Origin: Methylosinus sp. C49
GTDB lineage: Bacteria; Pseudomonadota; Alphaproteobacteria; Rhizobiales; Beijerinckiaceae
Length of the DNA stretch: 64,000 nucleotides
Assembly: GCF_009936375.1 (NCBI RefSeq)
Contig: NZ_AP022332.1
Coordinates: 3,008,501-3,072,500 of the forward strand
Direction of reading: 5' to 3'
The position numbers were made by a program, and so were the translations under genes. This document shows, one piece after another, positions 17,169-26,754 of the stretch (its first letter is position 1; every line of letters begins with the position of its first letter). The notes under the pieces are model-generated. The model ran no database searches. It had not been told where the DNA came from and saw only the letters and a program-made list of their open reading frames with translations.

Positions 17169-19019
17169 ATGAAAGCCAAGGACCTGATTATCGTCAACGC
17201 CGAGGTGACGACGCTCGATCGCGCCAATCCCGTCGCCCGCGCCGTCGCGATCCGTGACGGCAAATTTCTCGCCGTCGGCTCCGAGGCGGAGATACGCGCG
17301 GCGGCGCCCGACGCGGATGTGATCGACGCTGGCGGCAGGCGGCTCGTGCCCGGCCTCATCGACAGCCATATTCACGTGATCCGCGGCGGGCTCAACTACA
17401 ATATGGAGCTGCGCTGGGACGGCGTGCCGACTCTCGCCGATGCGATGGCGATGCTGAAGAAGCAGGCGGAAAACACGCCGCCGCCGCAATGGGTGCGCGT
17501 CGTCGGCGGCTTCACCGAACATCAGTTCGCCGAGAAGCGCTTGCCGACTCTGGACGAGATCAACGCCGCGGCGCCCGAGACGCCGGTGTTCATTCTGCAT
17601 CTCTATGATCGGGCCTTGCTGAACGCGGCGGCGTTGCGCGTCGTCGGCTACACGAAGGACACGCCGAATCCGCCGGGCGGCGAGATCGTTCGTGACGCCG
17701 CCGGCAATCCGACCGGACTGCTGCTCGCTCGGCCCAACGCCATGATTCTCTATTCGACGCTGGCCAAGGGTCCGAAGCTGCCGCATGATTATCAGCTGAA
17801 TTCCACCCGGCATTTCATGCGCGAGCTGAATTCGCTCGGCGTCACCAGCGTCATCGACGCCGGCGGCGGATTCCAGAATTATCCCGACGACTATCAGATC
17901 ATCGAGACGCTGCATCGAGACGGCGAGCTGACGCTGCGCATCGCCTATAATCTCTTCACGCAAAAGCCGCGGGAAGAGCTCGCCGATTTTGCGAATTGGT
18001 CGACGAAGGTGAAGCCGGGCGATGGCGACGATCTCTATCGCCACAATGGCGCCGGCGAAATGCTGGTCTATTCCGCGGCCGATTTCGAAGACTTCCGCGT
18101 CGAGCGTCCCGACATGCCGGCGAGCATGGAAGCCGATCTCGAGCCGGTCGTGCGCCTGCTCGCCGAACGCAAATGGCCCTGGCGGCTCCATGCGACCTAT
18201 GACGAGACGATCAGCCGCGCGCTCGATGTATTCGAGAAGGTCGACAAAGATATTCCGCTCGCGGGCTTGAATTGGTTTTTCGACCATGCGGAGACAGTCA
18301 GCGAGCGCAACATCGACCGCATAGCGGCTCTGGGCGGCGGCGTCGCCGTTCAGCATCGCATGGCGTTTCAGGGCGAATATTTCGTCGAGCGCTATGGCGC
18401 CAAAGCCGCGGAGGCGACGCCGCCGATTACATGCATGATGGCCGCCGGCCTGAAGGTCGGCGCGGGCACCGATGCGACGCGCGTCGCAAGCTATAATCCG
18501 TGGGTTTCGCTCTCCTGGCTCGTCACCGGCAGGACGCTCGGCGGCCTCACGCTCTATCCCGCGCGCAACCGTCTCGATCGCGAGACGGCGCTGCGCCTCT
18601 GGACCGAAGCCAACACTTGGTTCTCGAACGAAGAAGGCAAGAAGGGCGAAATCAAAGTGGGGCAACTCGCCGATCTCGCGCTGCTGTCCGATGATTATTT
18701 CAAAGTCGCCGAAAGCGAGATCGTCCACATACGTTCCGTGCTGACGCTGCTCGGCGGCAAGATCGTTCACGGCGAAGGCGATTACGCCACGCTCGCGCCC
18801 GCGCTGCCGAAAGCCATGCCAGATTGGTCGCCCGTCGCCTCTTTCGGCGGCTATCGCCGCGCGCCCGACGCCACGCGGAGGCTAGTCTCCGCCTGCGGCT
18901 GCGTTTCCGCCTGCGCCGTACATGGGCACGACCATGCGGCCGCGCTCGGGGCGCAAGTTCCGACAGCCGATGCGCGGAGCTTTTGGGGCGCTTTCGGTTG
19001 CGGCTGCTGGGCGGTTTGA
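17169..19019 (+). CDS. Amidohydrolase family protein (YtcJ-like)
   Basis: A 616-residue metal-dependent hydrolase. It has the N-terminal composite beta domain (IIVNAEVTTLDRANPVARAV), the metal-binding GLIDSHIHVIRGG, a TIM-barrel body with FDHAETVS and VGAGTDATR near the C-terminal metal site, and a closing beta segment (GQLADLALLSDDYF). The last ~45 residues are unusual: CGCVSAC, then HGHDH, then CGC near the end, a Cys/His-rich tail that could bind a metal. Start ATG at 17169 follows a weak site. The open frame to 17139 is less likely. It is in the same operon-like run as XapX and the VOC gene. Substrate unknown, probably an amide or cyclic imide. Confidence 0.85.
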   Translation: MKAKDLIIVNAEVTTLDRANPVARAVAIRDGKFLAVGSEAEIRAAAPDADVIDAGGRRLVPGLIDSHIHVIRGGLNYNMELRWDGVPTLADAMAMLKKQAENTPPPQWVRVVGGFTEHQFAEKRLPTLDEINAAAPETPVFILHLYDRALLNAAALRVVGYTKDTPNPPGGEIVRDAAGNPTGLLLARPNAMILYSTLAKGPKLPHDYQLNSTRHFMRELNSLGVTSVIDAGGGFQNYPDDYQIIETLHRDGELTLRIAYNLFTQKPREELADFANWSTKVKPGDGDDLYRHNGAGEMLVYSAADFEDFRVERPDMPASMEADLEPVVRLLAERKWPWRLHATYDETISRALDVFEKVDKDIPLAGLNWFFDHAETVSERNIDRIAALGGGVAVQHRMAFQGEYFVERYGAKAAEATPPITCMMAAGLKVGAGTDATRVASYNPWVSLSWLVTGRTLGGLTLYPARNRLDRETALRLWTEANTWFSNEEGKKGEIKVGQLADLALLSDDYFKVAESEIVHIRSVLTLLGGKIVHGEGDYATLAPALPKAMPDWSPVASFGGYRRAPDATRRLVSACGCVSACAVHGHDHAAALGAQVPTADARSFWGAFGCGCWAV

Positions 19020-19046
19020 ATGTCGATTCCGAAATTGGAGACAAAT

Positions 19047-19955
19047 ATGCGCCGAACCAAATTCCTCGTCGCGGCCGCCGCATTCGGTCTCGGCGCCGCC
19101 ATCACCACAGCGGCTCCCGCCGCCGCCCGGCCGCGCGCCGCGACCGACTTCGCCGTTGGGCCGCAATATGACACGACTCATGTCTATGTCGCAGCGGCGG
19201 ACTTCGACAAATTCGTCGCGAGCTTCGTCGCGACATTCGGCGGCGAGACCAGCAAGCAGGGCCAATTCCAGGTTACGCCCACATCCAGCCTCACCAAATC
19301 GCAGCTCGTGCTCACGCCTGCGGGCACGATTTCCGTGTTCGGCTTTCTCACGCCCGTTCCCTATCCTTTCGGGGCCGAGCGCACGGGCTATCTCGTCACC
19401 GACATAGACGCCGCGGTGAAGGCGGCGAGACGCAATGGGGCGATACGGCTGATCGAAACCTTCCCCGACCCCATCGGCCGCGACGTCGTGGTGCAATGGC
19501 CGGGCGGCGTGAACATGCAGCTCTATTGGCATACGGCCAAGCCGAATTATGCGCCGCTGACGAGCATCCCCGAAAACCGCGTCTATCTCACCGCCGACGC
19601 CGCCGATGAGTTCATCCGTCGCTGGACCGGCTTCGCGCATGGACGCATCCTCTCCGACGAGAAGTCGGCGCCCGGGAGCGAAGTCGGTCAGCCGGACAAG
19701 ACGATCCGCCGCGTCCGCATCGCCTCCGGCTATGGCAAGCTCACGCTTTTGGTCTCCAACGGACAATTGCCCTGGCCGTGGGGCCGCGATTTCACCGGCT
19801 ATGAGGTGAGCGACCTCGAAGCGACGCTCGCCAAGGCGAAGGCGGCCGACGCAAGAATTGTCGCGCAGCCCTATGACGCCGGAGATCGACGGGCGGCGTT
19901 CGTCGAATTTCCAGGCGGCTATATCGCCGAAATCCATCAGGCGCGCGCGCGATGA
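19047..19955 (+). CDS. Secreted VOC (glyoxalase-like) protein
   Basis: A 302-residue protein with a signal peptide (FLVAAAAFGLGAAITTAAPA, then AAARPRAA) and two vicinal-oxygen-chelate half-domains: THVYVAAADFDKFVASFVAT to the first FPDPIGRDVVVQWPGG, and NRVYLTADAADEFIRR to the closing FVEFPGGYIAEIHQ. I chose the ATG at 19047, which has GGAG 6 nt upstream, rather than the 19020 start. It is probably periplasmic, where it might bind or modify a small compound. The reaction is unknown. It overlaps the next gene (ATGA at 19952). Confidence 0.82.
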   Translation: MRRTKFLVAAAAFGLGAAITTAAPAAARPRAATDFAVGPQYDTTHVYVAAADFDKFVASFVATFGGETSKQGQFQVTPTSSLTKSQLVLTPAGTISVFGFLTPVPYPFGAERTGYLVTDIDAAVKAARRNGAIRLIETFPDPIGRDVVVQWPGGVNMQLYWHTAKPNYAPLTSIPENRVYLTADAADEFIRRWTGFAHGRILSDEKSAPGSEVGQPDKTIRRVRIASGYGKLTLLVSNGQLPWPWGRDFTGYEVSDLEATLAKAKAADARIVAQPYDAGDRRAAFVEFPGGYIAEIHQARAR

Positions 19956-21070
19956 GCGCGAGCTCCGAGCCCATCGCGGCGATTCTCTCGTCGCGATGGA
20001 CGAGCTTCCTCATTCGCCTGCTGCTCGTCGCGGCCTATCTGCTCGGCGGCGTGAGCAAGCTTTTGGATTGGCCCGGCGCTGTGGCGGAACAGGCGCATTT
20101 CGGACTGCATCCGCCCACCCTCTTCGCCGCGTTGACGATCGCGGTCGAGCTCATCGGTCCAGCGCTCATTCTTCTCGATCGATTGGCGTGGCTCGGAGCG
20201 GCGGCGCTCGGGATTTTCACCTTGCTCGCCGCTTTCATCGCCAATCCCTTTTGGACGATGCAGGGGCCGGAGCGCATAGCGGCGACGAACGCTTTTTTCG
20301 AGCATCTCGGGCTCGTCGCGGGCTTCGCCCTCATCGCCATGCTCGACCTCGGCAAGCGCGACCGAAAGCCGCTCATAGGCGATCCCACGCATTCGCCGCT
20401 GCCGTGGCTGTTGTTGCTGCTGTCGGTCACGACCGGCCTCGTCGATGCGATCAGCGTGCTCGGCCTCGGCAAGGTCTTCACCGCGAATATGACCGGCAAT
20501 ATCGTCTTCCTCGGCCTCGCCGCGACAGGGGCGCCTGCCTTCGAGCCGATTCCTTATCTCGTCGCCCTCTCCGCCTTTCTGCTAGGCGCGCTCGGCGCCG
20601 GACGCATCGGTCGCGCGCATGTCGGCCTGCCGCTGCGTCGCTGGCTGACCGCGGCCGCGATCATCGAGGCGCTATTGATCTGGGCGAGCGCGGTCATGGC
20701 CTTCGGGGTCGAAGCCACGAGCCCGCGCTCGGCGATCACGATCTACGCGATCATCGCATTCACCGCCGTCGCCATGGGTTTTCGCAACGCGACCATTCGG
20801 CAGCTCAAGATTCCCGATCTGACCACGACCGTTCTGACCTTGACGCTGACCGGACTCGCCGCGGATTCGCCGCTCGCCGGCGGCGCCAACGCCAATTGGC
20901 CTCGGCGCCTGGGCAGTGTCGCGGCAATCTTTCTCGGCGCGGGGATCGGCGCGTTTCTCGTCGTCCATAGCGGTCTCGCGGCGCCGCTGTTCCTGGCCGG
21001 AGCGCTGATCCTGCTTGGAACCATCCTCTGCGCGCTTCATCCCTCATCGAGCGAGCCGGCAAAGGGTTGA
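19952..21070 (+). CDS. DoxX-DUF1275 (YoaK) fusion membrane protein
   Basis: A 372-residue inner-membrane protein fusing two families normally encoded separately. Residues ~15-130 are a four-helix DoxX domain (LLLVAAYLLGGVSKLLDWPG, then EHLGLVAGFALIAML). Residues ~145-365 are a six-helix DUF1275/YoaK domain (VTTGLVDAISVLGLGKVFTA, then NMTGN, and the later FTAVAMGFRNATIR). The start overlaps the VOC stop. DoxX proteins are linked to redox and detoxification functions; DUF1275 is uncharacterised. No frameshift or stop lies at the domain junction, so I consider it a real fusion. It ends the + strand cluster, facing the LysR gene. Confidence 0.85.
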   Translation: MSASSEPIAAILSSRWTSFLIRLLLVAAYLLGGVSKLLDWPGAVAEQAHFGLHPPTLFAALTIAVELIGPALILLDRLAWLGAAALGIFTLLAAFIANPFWTMQGPERIAATNAFFEHLGLVAGFALIAMLDLGKRDRKPLIGDPTHSPLPWLLLLLSVTTGLVDAISVLGLGKVFTANMTGNIVFLGLAATGAPAFEPIPYLVALSAFLLGALGAGRIGRAHVGLPLRRWLTAAAIIEALLIWASAVMAFGVEATSPRSAITIYAIIAFTAVAMGFRNATIRQLKIPDLTTTVLTLTLTGLAADSPLAGGANANWPRRLGSVAAIFLGAGIGAFLVVHSGLAAPLFLAGALILLGTILCALHPSSSEPAKG

Positions 21071-21098
21071 CGAGGTTTTCTCGAGAATGAGATCCCGA

Positions 21099-22028
21099 TC
21101 AAACGTCGCTCAGCCCTTCGACCGGCAAATCGGCCGCCCCGAGCGCGACGAAGCGATCGACCAGCCACGAGGCGGCCGGTCCCGGCGGAGTCTCGCGCCG
21201 CCAAATGCACGAAAAGCGATAGAGGCCGCCCGGATGATCCGGCATGGCGAGCCGCACCAGCGCGCCCGACGCCAGATCGCTCGCGATCATATGCAAAGGC
21301 ATGTTGCCCCAGCCGACGCCCTCGCGCAGCAAAGCGTGCTTGGCGCCGAGATCGGCGAGCCGCCAGCTGCGCGGGCTGATCACAGAGAAATCGCGTCCCT
21401 CGGTGAAGCGCGAGCGATCCGTGAGCACGAGCTGCGTATGCTCGCGTGCGGCGCCGGGCGGGATGCGCGCCATGCGCCCCAGCGGATGATCGGGAGCCGT
21501 GACCGGGATCAGCGCAATCGATCCGGCCGCGATGCTCTCTATCCCCTCGACGCCGAGCGCGAGCGGCCCCGACACGCCGATCATCGCCGCGCCGCCCTGC
21601 ACCAACGCCGTGACCGCGCCGAGCGCCTCCATATGCAGCCGCAGCTGCACCGTCGGGAAATGCTGCGCGAATTCCCGCAGCACGGCCCCTACCCGCTCGG
21701 TCGGCAGCATCACATCGACGGCGAGATCGACCTCCGCCTCCAGCCCCTCGAGCAGGCCTTTGACCTTGGCGCGCAAATCATCGACGCCGCGCGAAATCGC
21801 CCGCGCCTCCGCCAGCAGCGCGCGCCCGGCCACAGTGAGCCGCGGCTTGCGCGTTCCATCGCGCTCGAACAGCTCTATGCCGAGCTGCGCCTCGAGGTTG
21901 GCAATCCCATAGCTGATGACCGAGACGGCGCGATTCAGTCGCCGCGCAGCGCCGGCGAAGCTGCCGGCGTCGACGATGGCTAGAAAAATGGTCAGCTGGT
22001 CGAGGCTGGGCGTCCTTGGATCGCTCAC
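21099..22028 (-). CDS. LysR-family transcriptional regulator
   Basis: A 309-residue LTTR. It has an N-terminal winged HTH (LTIFLAIVDAGSFAGAARRL, then NRAVSVISYGIANLEAQLG) and a C-terminal effector-binding domain beginning near residue 95 (EVDLAVDVMLPTERVG). The first codon is GTG (22026-22028) with a weak GAAAG site. It is divergent from the pirin gene at 22141, the typical layout for an LTTR controlling its neighbour. An inverted repeat lies between them (22041-22053). It may respond to an electrophile or quinone-type compound, inferred only from the neighbours. Confidence 0.9.
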   Translation of the reverse strand: MSDPRTPSLDQLTIFLAIVDAGSFAGAARRLNRAVSVISYGIANLEAQLGIELFERDGTRKPRLTVAGRALLAEARAISRGVDDLRAKVKGLLEGLEAEVDLAVDVMLPTERVGAVLREFAQHFPTVQLRLHMEALGAVTALVQGGAAMIGVSGPLALGVEGIESIAAGSIALIPVTAPDHPLGRMARIPPGAAREHTQLVLTDRSRFTEGRDFSVISPRSWRLADLGAKHALLREGVGWGNMPLHMIASDLASGALVRLAMPDHPGGLYRFSCIWRRETPPGPAASWLVDRFVALGAADLPVEGLSDV

Positions 22029-22040
22029 TTTTCAACTTTC

Positions 22041-22053
22041 TCGAATAGTTCGA
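22041..22053. promoter_or_regulatory. Candidate LysR operator
   Basis: TCGAATAGTTCGA is a 5-bp inverted repeat around three bases in the 112-bp LysR-pirin intergenic region, 13 nt from the LysR start. It resembles the short dyads bound by LTTRs. Confidence 0.4.
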
Positions 22054-22140
22054 CCAAAATTATCCGACTGAACAGAAAGGCGCGCAACCCTTAAATCCGT
22101 CTCCATCGACAGCAACCGATCACGCGACGGGAGATTGCAA

Positions 22141-22839
22141 ATGATCGAACTCAGACCTTTCGACAGCCTCGGCGGCGCCGATCACGGCTGGCTCGACGCC
22201 AAGCATCATTTCTCATTCGCCGGCTATCACGATCCCGAGCGGATGCATTGGGGCAATCTGCGCGTCTGGAACGATGACACGATCGCGCCGCACTCCGGCT
22301 TTCCGACGCATCCGCATCGCGACATGGAGATCGTCACCTATGTCCGTGAGGGCGCGATCACGCATCAGGACAGTCTCGGCAACAAGGGCCGCACCACGGC
22401 CGGCGATGTGCAGGTGATGAGCGCGGGCTCAGGGATCGCCCATTCCGAATATAATCTCGAGAACGAGACGACCCGGATCTTTCAGATCTGGATCCTGCCG
22501 ACGACGCGCGGCGGCGCGCCTGGCTGGGGATCGCGGCCCTTTCCCAAGGGCGAGCGCTCGGGCCGTTTCGTCACGCTCGCTTCCGGCTTCGACAAGGACG
22601 GCGACGCGCTGCCGATCCGCACCGATGCGCGCGTCCTCGGCGCGACGCTCGAGGCCGGCGCGACGGCGGAATATACGCTCGGCCGCGAGCGCAAAGCCTA
22701 TCTCGTGCCGGCGAGCGGCGCCGTGCAGATCGATGATCTGCGCGTGAACGCCCGCGACGGCGCCGCCATCAGCGATGTCGAAATCCTACGCGTCACAGCG
22801 CTGGAGGACAGCGAGATCGTTCTCGTCGACGCCGCGTGA
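22141..22839 (+). CDS. Pirin-family protein (YhhW-like quercetinase type)
   Basis: A 232-residue bicupin. The N-terminal cupin has the metal ligands in GFPTHPHRDMEIVTYV (two His), followed by the second half-site around HQDSLGN and GSGIAHSEYN with its His and Glu. The shorter C-terminal cupin is less conserved, as in YhhW. The start is the ATG at 22141 with GGGAG 7 nt upstream; a TTG two codons earlier is possible. YhhW-type pirins oxidise flavonols such as quercetin. It is divergent from the LysR gene and 60 bp upstream of DoxX, an arrangement widespread in proteobacteria. Confidence 0.9.
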   Translation: MIELRPFDSLGGADHGWLDAKHHFSFAGYHDPERMHWGNLRVWNDDTIAPHSGFPTHPHRDMEIVTYVREGAITHQDSLGNKGRTTAGDVQVMSAGSGIAHSEYNLENETTRIFQIWILPTTRGGAPGWGSRPFPKGERSGRFVTLASGFDKDGDALPIRTDARVLGATLEAGATAEYTLGRERKAYLVPASGAVQIDDLRVNARDGAAISDVEILRVTALEDSEIVLVDAA

Positions 22840-22899
22840 ACTCGGGACCGGCTCCCGGGCGCCGGCAGCCATTCAAATCGTGAAGAAAGGATCGAGACA

Positions 22900-23331
22900 A
22901 TGACCAATGTTCGTAATGCGGAATACGCCGCTCTGCTGCTTCGTGTGACCCTCGGCGCGCTGTTTCTCGCGCATGGGCTGCTCAAAATTTTCGTGTTCAC
23001 ATTGCCGGGAACGGCGAAATTTTTCGAGTCGCTCGGCTATCCGTCGCTGCTCGCCTATGTGGTCGTGGCCGCGGAGATCGGCGGGGGCCTCGCATTGATC
23101 TTCGGCATTCTCACCCGCGTCGTGTCCCTCACGCTCATTCCTTTGATGATCGGCGCGCTGATCGTGCATCTGCCCAATGGCTGGCTGTTTTCCAACGCCA
23201 ATGGCGGATGGGAGTTTCCGGCGCTGTGGACGGCGCTCCTGATCGTGCAGGCTCTGCTCGGCCCTGGCGCTTTCGCCGTCAGGCTCCCGCAGGCAGAAGG
23301 ACAGGCGCGCGGGACCACGGCGCACGGCTGA
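22900..23331 (+). CDS. DoxX family inner-membrane protein
   Basis: A 143-residue four-helix protein with the DoxX hallmarks LRVTLGALFLAHGLLKIFVF and a central VVVAAEIGGGLALIFG helix, ending in a polar tail. AAGGA precedes the ATG. Located 60 bp after pirin on the same strand, so probably one operon under LysR control. The molecular role is unsettled. In other bacteria DoxX-type proteins support thiosulfate/quinone redox reactions or oxidative-stress complexes. Confidence 0.88.
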   Translation: MTNVRNAEYAALLLRVTLGALFLAHGLLKIFVFTLPGTAKFFESLGYPSLLAYVVVAAEIGGGLALIFGILTRVVSLTLIPLMIGALIVHLPNGWLFSNANGGWEFPALWTALLIVQALLGPGAFAVRLPQAEGQARGTTAHG

Positions 23332-23458
23332 AGCAACGAGCCGGCCACCCACGACAAAGAACGAGCAGGGTACACAGAGCGTCATCGACGCGCTCCCCAC
23401 CCTGCTCGCAAACGACCTCCGCCGAACTGCTCTGAACGACTTTGCCAGGAGATGACCG

Positions 23459-25096
23459 ATGCGCGATCTCAAATCTCATGAGCCGAACGATTCGGGCCAA
23501 TCCTTCTGGTCCGAGTTCCGCCATCGTGCTTTCGCGATCATATGGACCGCGACGGTCGTCTCGAACATCGGAACCTGGATGTACAACGCCGCATCCGGCT
23601 GGCTGATGACCGGCCTGGACGCGAGCCCGATGACAGTATCGCTGATTCAAGTCGCGTCGAGCCTGCCCATGTTTCTTTTCGCGCTACCGGCCGGGGCGCT
23701 CGCCGACATCGTCGACAGACGCCGCTTCCTCATCTATGCGGAAATTTCCGTCACCATCGTCGCCGCAGCGAGCGCCGTGCTCGTCAGGCTCGATATCATC
23801 ACTCCTTTCCTCTTGCTGCTCTGCACCTTCCTCCTCAGCATCGGGGCAGCCCTCACCGCGCCCGCCTGGCAATCGATCGTTCCGCAATTGGTCCCTCGCC
23901 GTGATCTCCCCGCGGCGGTCGCGGGCAATGGCGTCGGCATCAACATCAGCCGCGCCATCGGTCCAGCCCTCGCGGGAGTCGTCATCGGCGCGTTCGGAAA
24001 CGCGGCTCCGTTCTAGCTCAACGCCGCGAGCAATTTCGCCGTGATCGGCGCGCTCCTATGGTGGCGTCCGCCTGCGAACACCGAGCATGCGCTGCCGGCC
24101 GAACGGCTGATGAGCGCATTGATCATTGGATTTCGCCATGCCCGCTATAATCGACCATTGAGGGCCACTTTGATGAGAGCGGCTTTCTTCTTCTTTTTCG
24201 CGAGCGCCTATTGGGCTCTCCTTCCGCTGATCGCGCACAGCCAAATCGAGAGCGGCCCTGCCATCTATGGCATGCTTCTCGGCGCCATCGGCCTCGGCGC
24301 CGTCATCGGCGCGTTGGCGCTTCCGCGTCTGAGGCGCGCGCTCGACGCAGACGGGCTCGTTATTCTGGGCTCCTGCGGCACAGCGGCGACATTGGCGACG
24401 CTCGGGCTCGCGCGCTCGCCGACGCCCGCCTTGGCCGCATGTGTTCTCGCCGGCGTCTCCTGGATCCTCGTGATCGCGACGCTCAATGTTTCGGCGCAGA
24501 CGTCGTTGCCAGACTGGGTGAGGGGACGCGGACTCGCCATGTTCGCGACCGCTTTCTTTGGCGCGATGACCCTCGGCAGCGCAGTCTGGGGGCAAATAGC
24601 CACGATGCTCGATCTTTCGACGACGAATTACGTCGCAGCGGCAGGCCTTCTGTTCGGCATTCTCCCGAGCCGCCGATGGAAGCTGTCCGCAGGCGCCGGC
24701 ACGGATCTCACTCCGTCCATGCATTGGCCGAACCCGGTGATCTCGATCAATGCGGAGGCGGATCGAGGCCCCGTCATGATCAGCGTCGAATATTCTGTCG
24801 ACTCCCAGCATCGCGACGCCTTTTTGCAAGCTGTCCGCGAGCTCGGCGAAGGACGACGCCGCGACGGGGCCTATGCCTGGGATATTTTCGAAGATGTCGC
24901 CCAAGAGGGACGCTTCGTCGAAATCTTCTACGTCGCTTCTTGGCTCGAGCATTTGCGGCAGCATCGTCGCGTGACGAACGCCGATCGCATCCTTCAGGAA
25001 ATGGTTCGCCAATTCGGGGCCGACCAGGAGCCTAAAGTCACGCATCTCATCGCCGCATCCTCGAGCGCCTCCGGCTCCGAGCGGATCGCCTCATAG
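23459..25096 (+). pseudogene. MFS_3-type transporter interrupted by an in-frame amber codon
   Basis: Read through, this is a ~545-codon MFS_3 (DUF894/EntS-like) transporter. The N-terminal half (FAIIWTATVVSNIGTWMYNA, a family hallmark) ends at a TAG (24014-24016) in the sequence GNAAPF-stop-LNAASNFAVIG. The same frame then continues through six more helices and the C-terminal ferredoxin-like domain typical of the family (VMISVEYSVDSQHRDAFLQA). The family usually has Trp or another aromatic residue at the stop, so TGG to TAG is the simplest explanation. An ATG at 24041 could restart translation but has no good ribosome-binding site. It starts at 23459 with GGAG upstream. Either a recent pseudogene or a sequencing error. 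Confidence 0.82.
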
Positions 25097-25101
25097 GTCG
25101 T

Positions 25102-26511
25102 TCACCACAGAAATTTAACTTCCGCGCCGAGATAATTGCCGTCATGTCCACCAGCGCGACGAATTGTGTCGCCTGCCGCAAAATGCACGCATTCGAGCGC
25201 TGCGGAAAGATTTGCCGTTACAGCCCAATCCATGCGCAATTGCTCATAGGCGCCGGTCCAGCGGCCCGGCGATCCGGCTGTGCCGGCGACGGCGATATTC
25301 GGAAACACATAGATCGCATCCGCTGTGGTTTCGCGCCATTGCAGGCCGACGCCCGCGAGCACAGTCACCTTGTCGCTCGCCGCGAGAGTGAGGGACGGTT
25401 TGAGGTAAATGAGATTCGCATAGCCGGTGAATCCCGCCAGCGTGAAGTAATAGCCATTGGGAAACAGCGGATCGAAGGTCTCGATCTGTCCATCTCCCCT
25501 GCGCCGGTCCCCTGAGGCTGCATCCGCTTGAATTCCGATGCGCGGCCTCAGCGGCAGCATCGAGAAGCGATAGCCTGCGCGCGCCCCGGCAGCCCATGCG
25601 CGAATGCTCTTGGCGCCGACGCTTCCCGACTGCGCCATTCCCTCGACATCCCAATCGAATCCGTCTTTTTCTCCAGCGAAGCGAATATCGAAAATATGTC
25701 GACGCTCGCTTCCCGAAGCGTCCAGATAGGAGGCGCTTCTATTGCCGTAAAAGGAATAATATGCGGAGAGTTCATTCTGGCCGAAGACATGCCGCTCCAG
25801 GCGTAGCGTATGGAATTGAACATCTCTCGTCGATCGATCGTCGAAAGCCTGTTCCCGATAATATTGAACCGGGCGGCTCACGAAGCCGAGAACGCGCCAC
25901 GGCTCAACCTCGAAATCGAGCCACGCCGCGTCGAACGCCTGCCTGACGTTCGGACCGTCGCGATTCGAGACGAAGCGCTGGAGATCGAAGGCGAACTCCT
26001 GACGACCGATGCGCGCCTTCAGCGCGCCATCGGGGAACGCATGGCCATATTCCAAAAAGGCCAAACGAAGATCGGGGGGATTCTGATCGGCCTTTCCCAG
26101 ATTTTTCTTGTCGAAGGCGCGCGCATCCTCGATTTGCGCAAAGATCCGCCAGTCCTCACTCAAATGCAAATCGGCGTGCAGCTGAATGCGCTGAAGCAGA
26201 TAGCTGTCGTTCCGATTGGTCTTGCCGACGCCGAAGGACGGCGCATTGGCGAGCTCGAACCGCTCACGCAGAGTCGCGCCGAAGGAGAGATAGAAATTCG
26301 GATCGCTCAGCGACAGCGGGATGAATTTGAGCTCGTCTCCGGGCTCTGTGCGGAGGCCGGGATCGGCGAGCGCCGACCAATTCTCCTGCCAACGATTGGA
26401 CATGAGCCGCGGTCGGCTCGGTGCGACGCTCGCGGCTTCATCCGCATGCGCGCCGCAAGCCGAGACGATCACGATCAACGCCAACGCGTTTCCGCCGCCG
26501 CGCCACGACAT
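25102..26511 (-). CDS. Alginate-export-family outer-membrane porin (AlgE-like)
   Basis: A 469-residue protein with a signal peptide (ALALIVIVSACGAHA) and a long beta-barrel with alternating aromatic strands, including LSFGATLRERFELANAPSFG, RIGRQEFAFDLQRFVSNRDG and the closing GNYLGAEVKFLW, whose terminal Trp suits BAM-dependent insertion. These match the Alginate_exp family, many members of which are not in alginate clusters and probably act as anionic-solute porins. I prefer the ATG at 26509-26511 (GGGGGTGA 6 nt upstream) over the GTG nine bases earlier. The AraC regulator gene upstream, on the same strand, may control it. Confidence 0.83.
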   Translation of the reverse strand: MSWRGGGNALALIVIVSACGAHADEAASVAPSRPRLMSNRWQENWSALADPGLRTEPGDELKFIPLSLSDPNFYLSFGATLRERFELANAPSFGVGKTNRNDSYLLQRIQLHADLHLSEDWRIFAQIEDARAFDKKNLGKADQNPPDLRLAFLEYGHAFPDGALKARIGRQEFAFDLQRFVSNRDGPNVRQAFDAAWLDFEVEPWRVLGFVSRPVQYYREQAFDDRSTRDVQFHTLRLERHVFGQNELSAYYSFYGNRSASYLDASGSERRHIFDIRFAGEKDGFDWDVEGMAQSGSVGAKSIRAWAAGARAGYRFSMLPLRPRIGIQADAASGDRRRGDGQIETFDPLFPNGYYFTLAGFTGYANLIYLKPSLTLAASDKVTVLAGVGLQWRETTADAIYVFPNIAVAGTAGSPGRWTGAYEQLRMDWAVTANLSAALECVHFAAGDTIRRAGGHDGNYLGAEVKFLW

Positions 26512-26754
26512 GATGCTCACCCCCTACGCCGAACGCTCACTACGCGATCTCGAGCCATCGTCCGAGACATACGATCAGCGGCGTGGTCTTGCCGACCCAG
26601 CGACAGGCGCGCCGGCCGCGGTCGTCTACCTGGACCAAGTCGTCATCGATCCTCACGATTTTCTCGCGACGATCGAATACGCCGGCTGCTGCGAAGCGTC
26701 TTGCATGTTCGTATGCGCTATTTCACAATCGTCCTGTGACAGCGGGACGTCCTA

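Noticed and set aside
17136-18770. 544-codon open frame antisense to the amidohydrolase
   Set aside because: Shadow frame; the plus-strand amidohydrolase has clear metal-binding motifs.
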